Positions 5,376-6,463 of a DNA stretch of 6,463 nt are shown piece by piece. The first letter of the stretch is position 1. The number at the start of each line of letters is the position of its first letter. The notes beneath the pieces were generated by a model. It saw only the letters and a list, made by a program, of their open reading frames with translations. It had not been told where the DNA came from and made no database searches. Source of the stretch: Verrucomicrobiales bacterium (lineage in GTDB: Bacteria > Verrucomicrobiota > Verrucomicrobiia > Limisphaerales > UBA9464); the NCBI GenBank assembly GCA_003445095.1, contig DLVS01000199.1, positions 1 to 6,463 of the forward strand. The letters run 5' to 3'. The position numbers were made by a program, and so were the translations under genes.

Positions 5376-6463
5376 ATGATCAGCACTATGAATTCTTCCC
5401 GCGAAGAAATCCTGTTCGAGCGTGCGCTGGCAGAGCCGACGGCAACCCGCTCCGCTTTCTTGGAGCGCGAGTGCTCCGGTGAGCCGGCTTTGCGCGAGCG
5501 GATCGAGGTGTTGTTGCGAGCCCACGGGGCGACCGAGAATTTCCTGGTAACTCTGGAAGACCCGACCCAGGCCGCGAGCGCGCTTCCGCAAGTCCTGGAG
5601 AGCGGCGACACCGCGGTTGGGCAAACGCTCGGTCGCTACAAGCTACTCGAGAAGATCGGGGAAGGCGGCTGTGGGGTAGTATACGTCGCCGAGCAAACCG
5701 ATCCGGTGCGTCGGCGAGTAGCACTCAAAGTCATCAAGCTAGGCATGGACACCAAAGCAGTCGTCGCCCGCTTTGAAGCCGAGCGCCAGGCCCTCGCGAT
5801 GATGGACCATCCGAACATTGCCAAGATTCTGGATGCCGGAGTCACCGGTGCCGAGGGCACCGAATCACAAATTTCGAATTTCAGATCTTCGATCCAACGC
5901 GGCCGGCCCTACTTCGTGATGGAACTAGTCCGGGGCCTTAAGATCACGGACTACTGCGACCAGGCTAGCCTCAGCACCCAGGACCGGCTGGTTCTCTTCA
6001 TCAAAGTCTGCCACGCCATCCAACACGCGCACCAGAAGGGGATCATTCACCGCGACATCAAGCCCTCGAATATCTTAGTGACGTTGCACGACGGTGTGCC
6101 GGTGCCCAAGGTGATTGACTTTGGAATCGCCAAGGCCACCGACGGAAGATTGACGGACGCGACGGTGTACACCCAGTTGCACCAGTTCATCGGCACGCCC
6201 GCCTATATGAGCCCGGAACAAGCGGAAATGAGCGGCCTGGACATCGACACACGGAGCGACATCTACAGCCTGGGGGTCTTGCTCTACGAATTGCTGGCTG
6301 GGAGCACGCCCTTCGATGCAAAGGAACTGATGGCCGCGGGTCTGGACGCGATGCGGCAGACGATCCGGGAGCAAGAGCCCGTGCGCCCGAGCACTCGCTT
6401 CGCGACCATGCACGGCGAAGAACTCAGCACTACCGCCAAGCGTCGTTCGATAGACGCCCCGAA
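5376..6463 (+). CDS. Hanks-type (PknB-like) serine/threonine protein kinase (partial, C-terminus off the right edge)
   Basis: The frame is open to the window edge: 362 full codons. Start choice is bounded by an in-frame TAA at 5361; candidates are GTG 5364, ATG 5376 and ATG 5388, none with a clear Shine-Dalgarno. Residues 10-57 form the helical N-terminal region common in Verrucomicrobiota and Planctomycetes kinases (FERALAEPTATRSAFLERE, LRERIEVLLRAH). The kinase domain begins at about 87: Gly-loop GEGGCGVV (95-102), Lys118 in VALK, alpha-C Glu136, HRDIKPSN (225-232) with catalytic Asp227, DFG (248-250), GTPAYMSPE (273-281) and DIYSLGVLLYELLAG (295-309). All key residues are present and it is an RD kinase, so activity is expected. 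The activation loop holds several Thr/Tyr residues for autophosphorylation. Relatives usually carry TPR or WD40 repeats C-terminally; that part is not in view. About 18 extra residues (158-175) lie between beta4 and beta5. Substrates are unknown. Confidence 0.95.
   Translation, partial: MISTMNSSREEILFERALAEPTATRSAFLERECSGEPALRERIEVLLRAHGATENFLVTLEDPTQAASALPQVLESGDTAVGQTLGRYKLLEKIGEGGCGVVYVAEQTDPVRRRVALKVIKLGMDTKAVVARFEAERQALAMMDHPNIAKILDAGVTGAEGTESQISNFRSSIQRGRPYFVMELVRGLKITDYCDQASLSTQDRLVLFIKVCHAIQHAHQKGIIHRDIKPSNILVTLHDGVPVPKVIDFGIAKATDGRLTDATVYTQLHQFIGTPAYMSPEQAEMSGLDIDTRSDIYSLGVLLYELLAGSTPFDAKELMAAGLDAMRQTIREQEPVRPSTRFATMHGEELSTTAKRRSIDAP
5846..5900 (+). repeat. Putative in-frame palindromic or AT-rich insertion inside the kinase gene
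   Basis: A perfect 7-bp hairpin, CGGTGCC-GAG-GGCACCG (5846-5862), is followed by an AT-rich tract (about 5863-5894) with the direct repeat AATTTCG/AATTTCA (5870-5883), the palindrome TTCGAA (5873-5878) and AGATCT (5883-5888). It encodes residues 158-175, including ESQISNFRSSIQR, between DAGVT and GRPYF. From memory, relatives join these two segments with only two or three residues. The composition contrast with the GC-rich flanks supports insertion. The boundaries are estimates. Confidence 0.5.

Noticed and set aside
5158..5376. 72-codon minus-strand frame in the divergent intergenic region
   Set aside because: No domain, signal peptide or ribosome site; it fills the space between two divergent genes and looks like a chance frame.

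Overview
The window looks like chromosomal DNA from a Verrucomicrobiota bacterium, most likely of the Pedosphaera/Limisphaera type. This rests on protein content only: a CotH-type protein with a lamin-tail domain and a ConA-like domain, a VPDSG-CTERM (exosortase-type) sorting signal, a Hanks-type kinase with the N-terminal helical region typical of these bacteria, GC-rich sequence, and genes without clear Shine-Dalgarno sites. No phylogenetic marker gene is present, so the assignment is an inference.

Layout. Three genes on the minus strand all encode exported proteins. In transcription order they are: a 283-residue VPDSG-CTERM anchored protein of an uncharacterised secreted family (5052 to 4201); a 1089-residue multidomain CotH-family protein (4014 to 745); and the N-terminal 204 residues of a secreted protein built from repeats that begin NPxFE, which runs off the left edge (613 to 1). 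The gaps of 186 and 131 bp show no convincing terminator or promoter, so one transcript is possible but not demonstrated. On the plus strand, diverging from this group across about 320 bp, is the N-terminal 362 residues of a PknB-like Ser/Thr kinase that runs off the right edge.

How they may work together. The minus-strand genes form a small cell-envelope or secretome cluster: a sorted, anchored protein, a large surface protein carrying an atypical (CotH) kinase fold, and a ligand-binding-like secreted repeat protein. The divergent kinase is predicted to be cytoplasmic or membrane-anchored (its C-terminus is not visible). A regulatory link between the two sides is only a guess from adjacency.

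Most notable points: (1) the kinase has an extra stretch of about 18 residues between strands beta4 and beta5, encoded by a GC-rich 7-bp hairpin followed by an AT-rich tract, which looks like an in-frame insertion of a small palindromic repeat; (2) in the CotH protein a ConA-like domain is nested inside the lamin-tail domain; (3) the CotH domain has Asn where a Glu is expected in a conserved motif. I saw no tRNA, rRNA, CRISPR array, transposase or phage gene.
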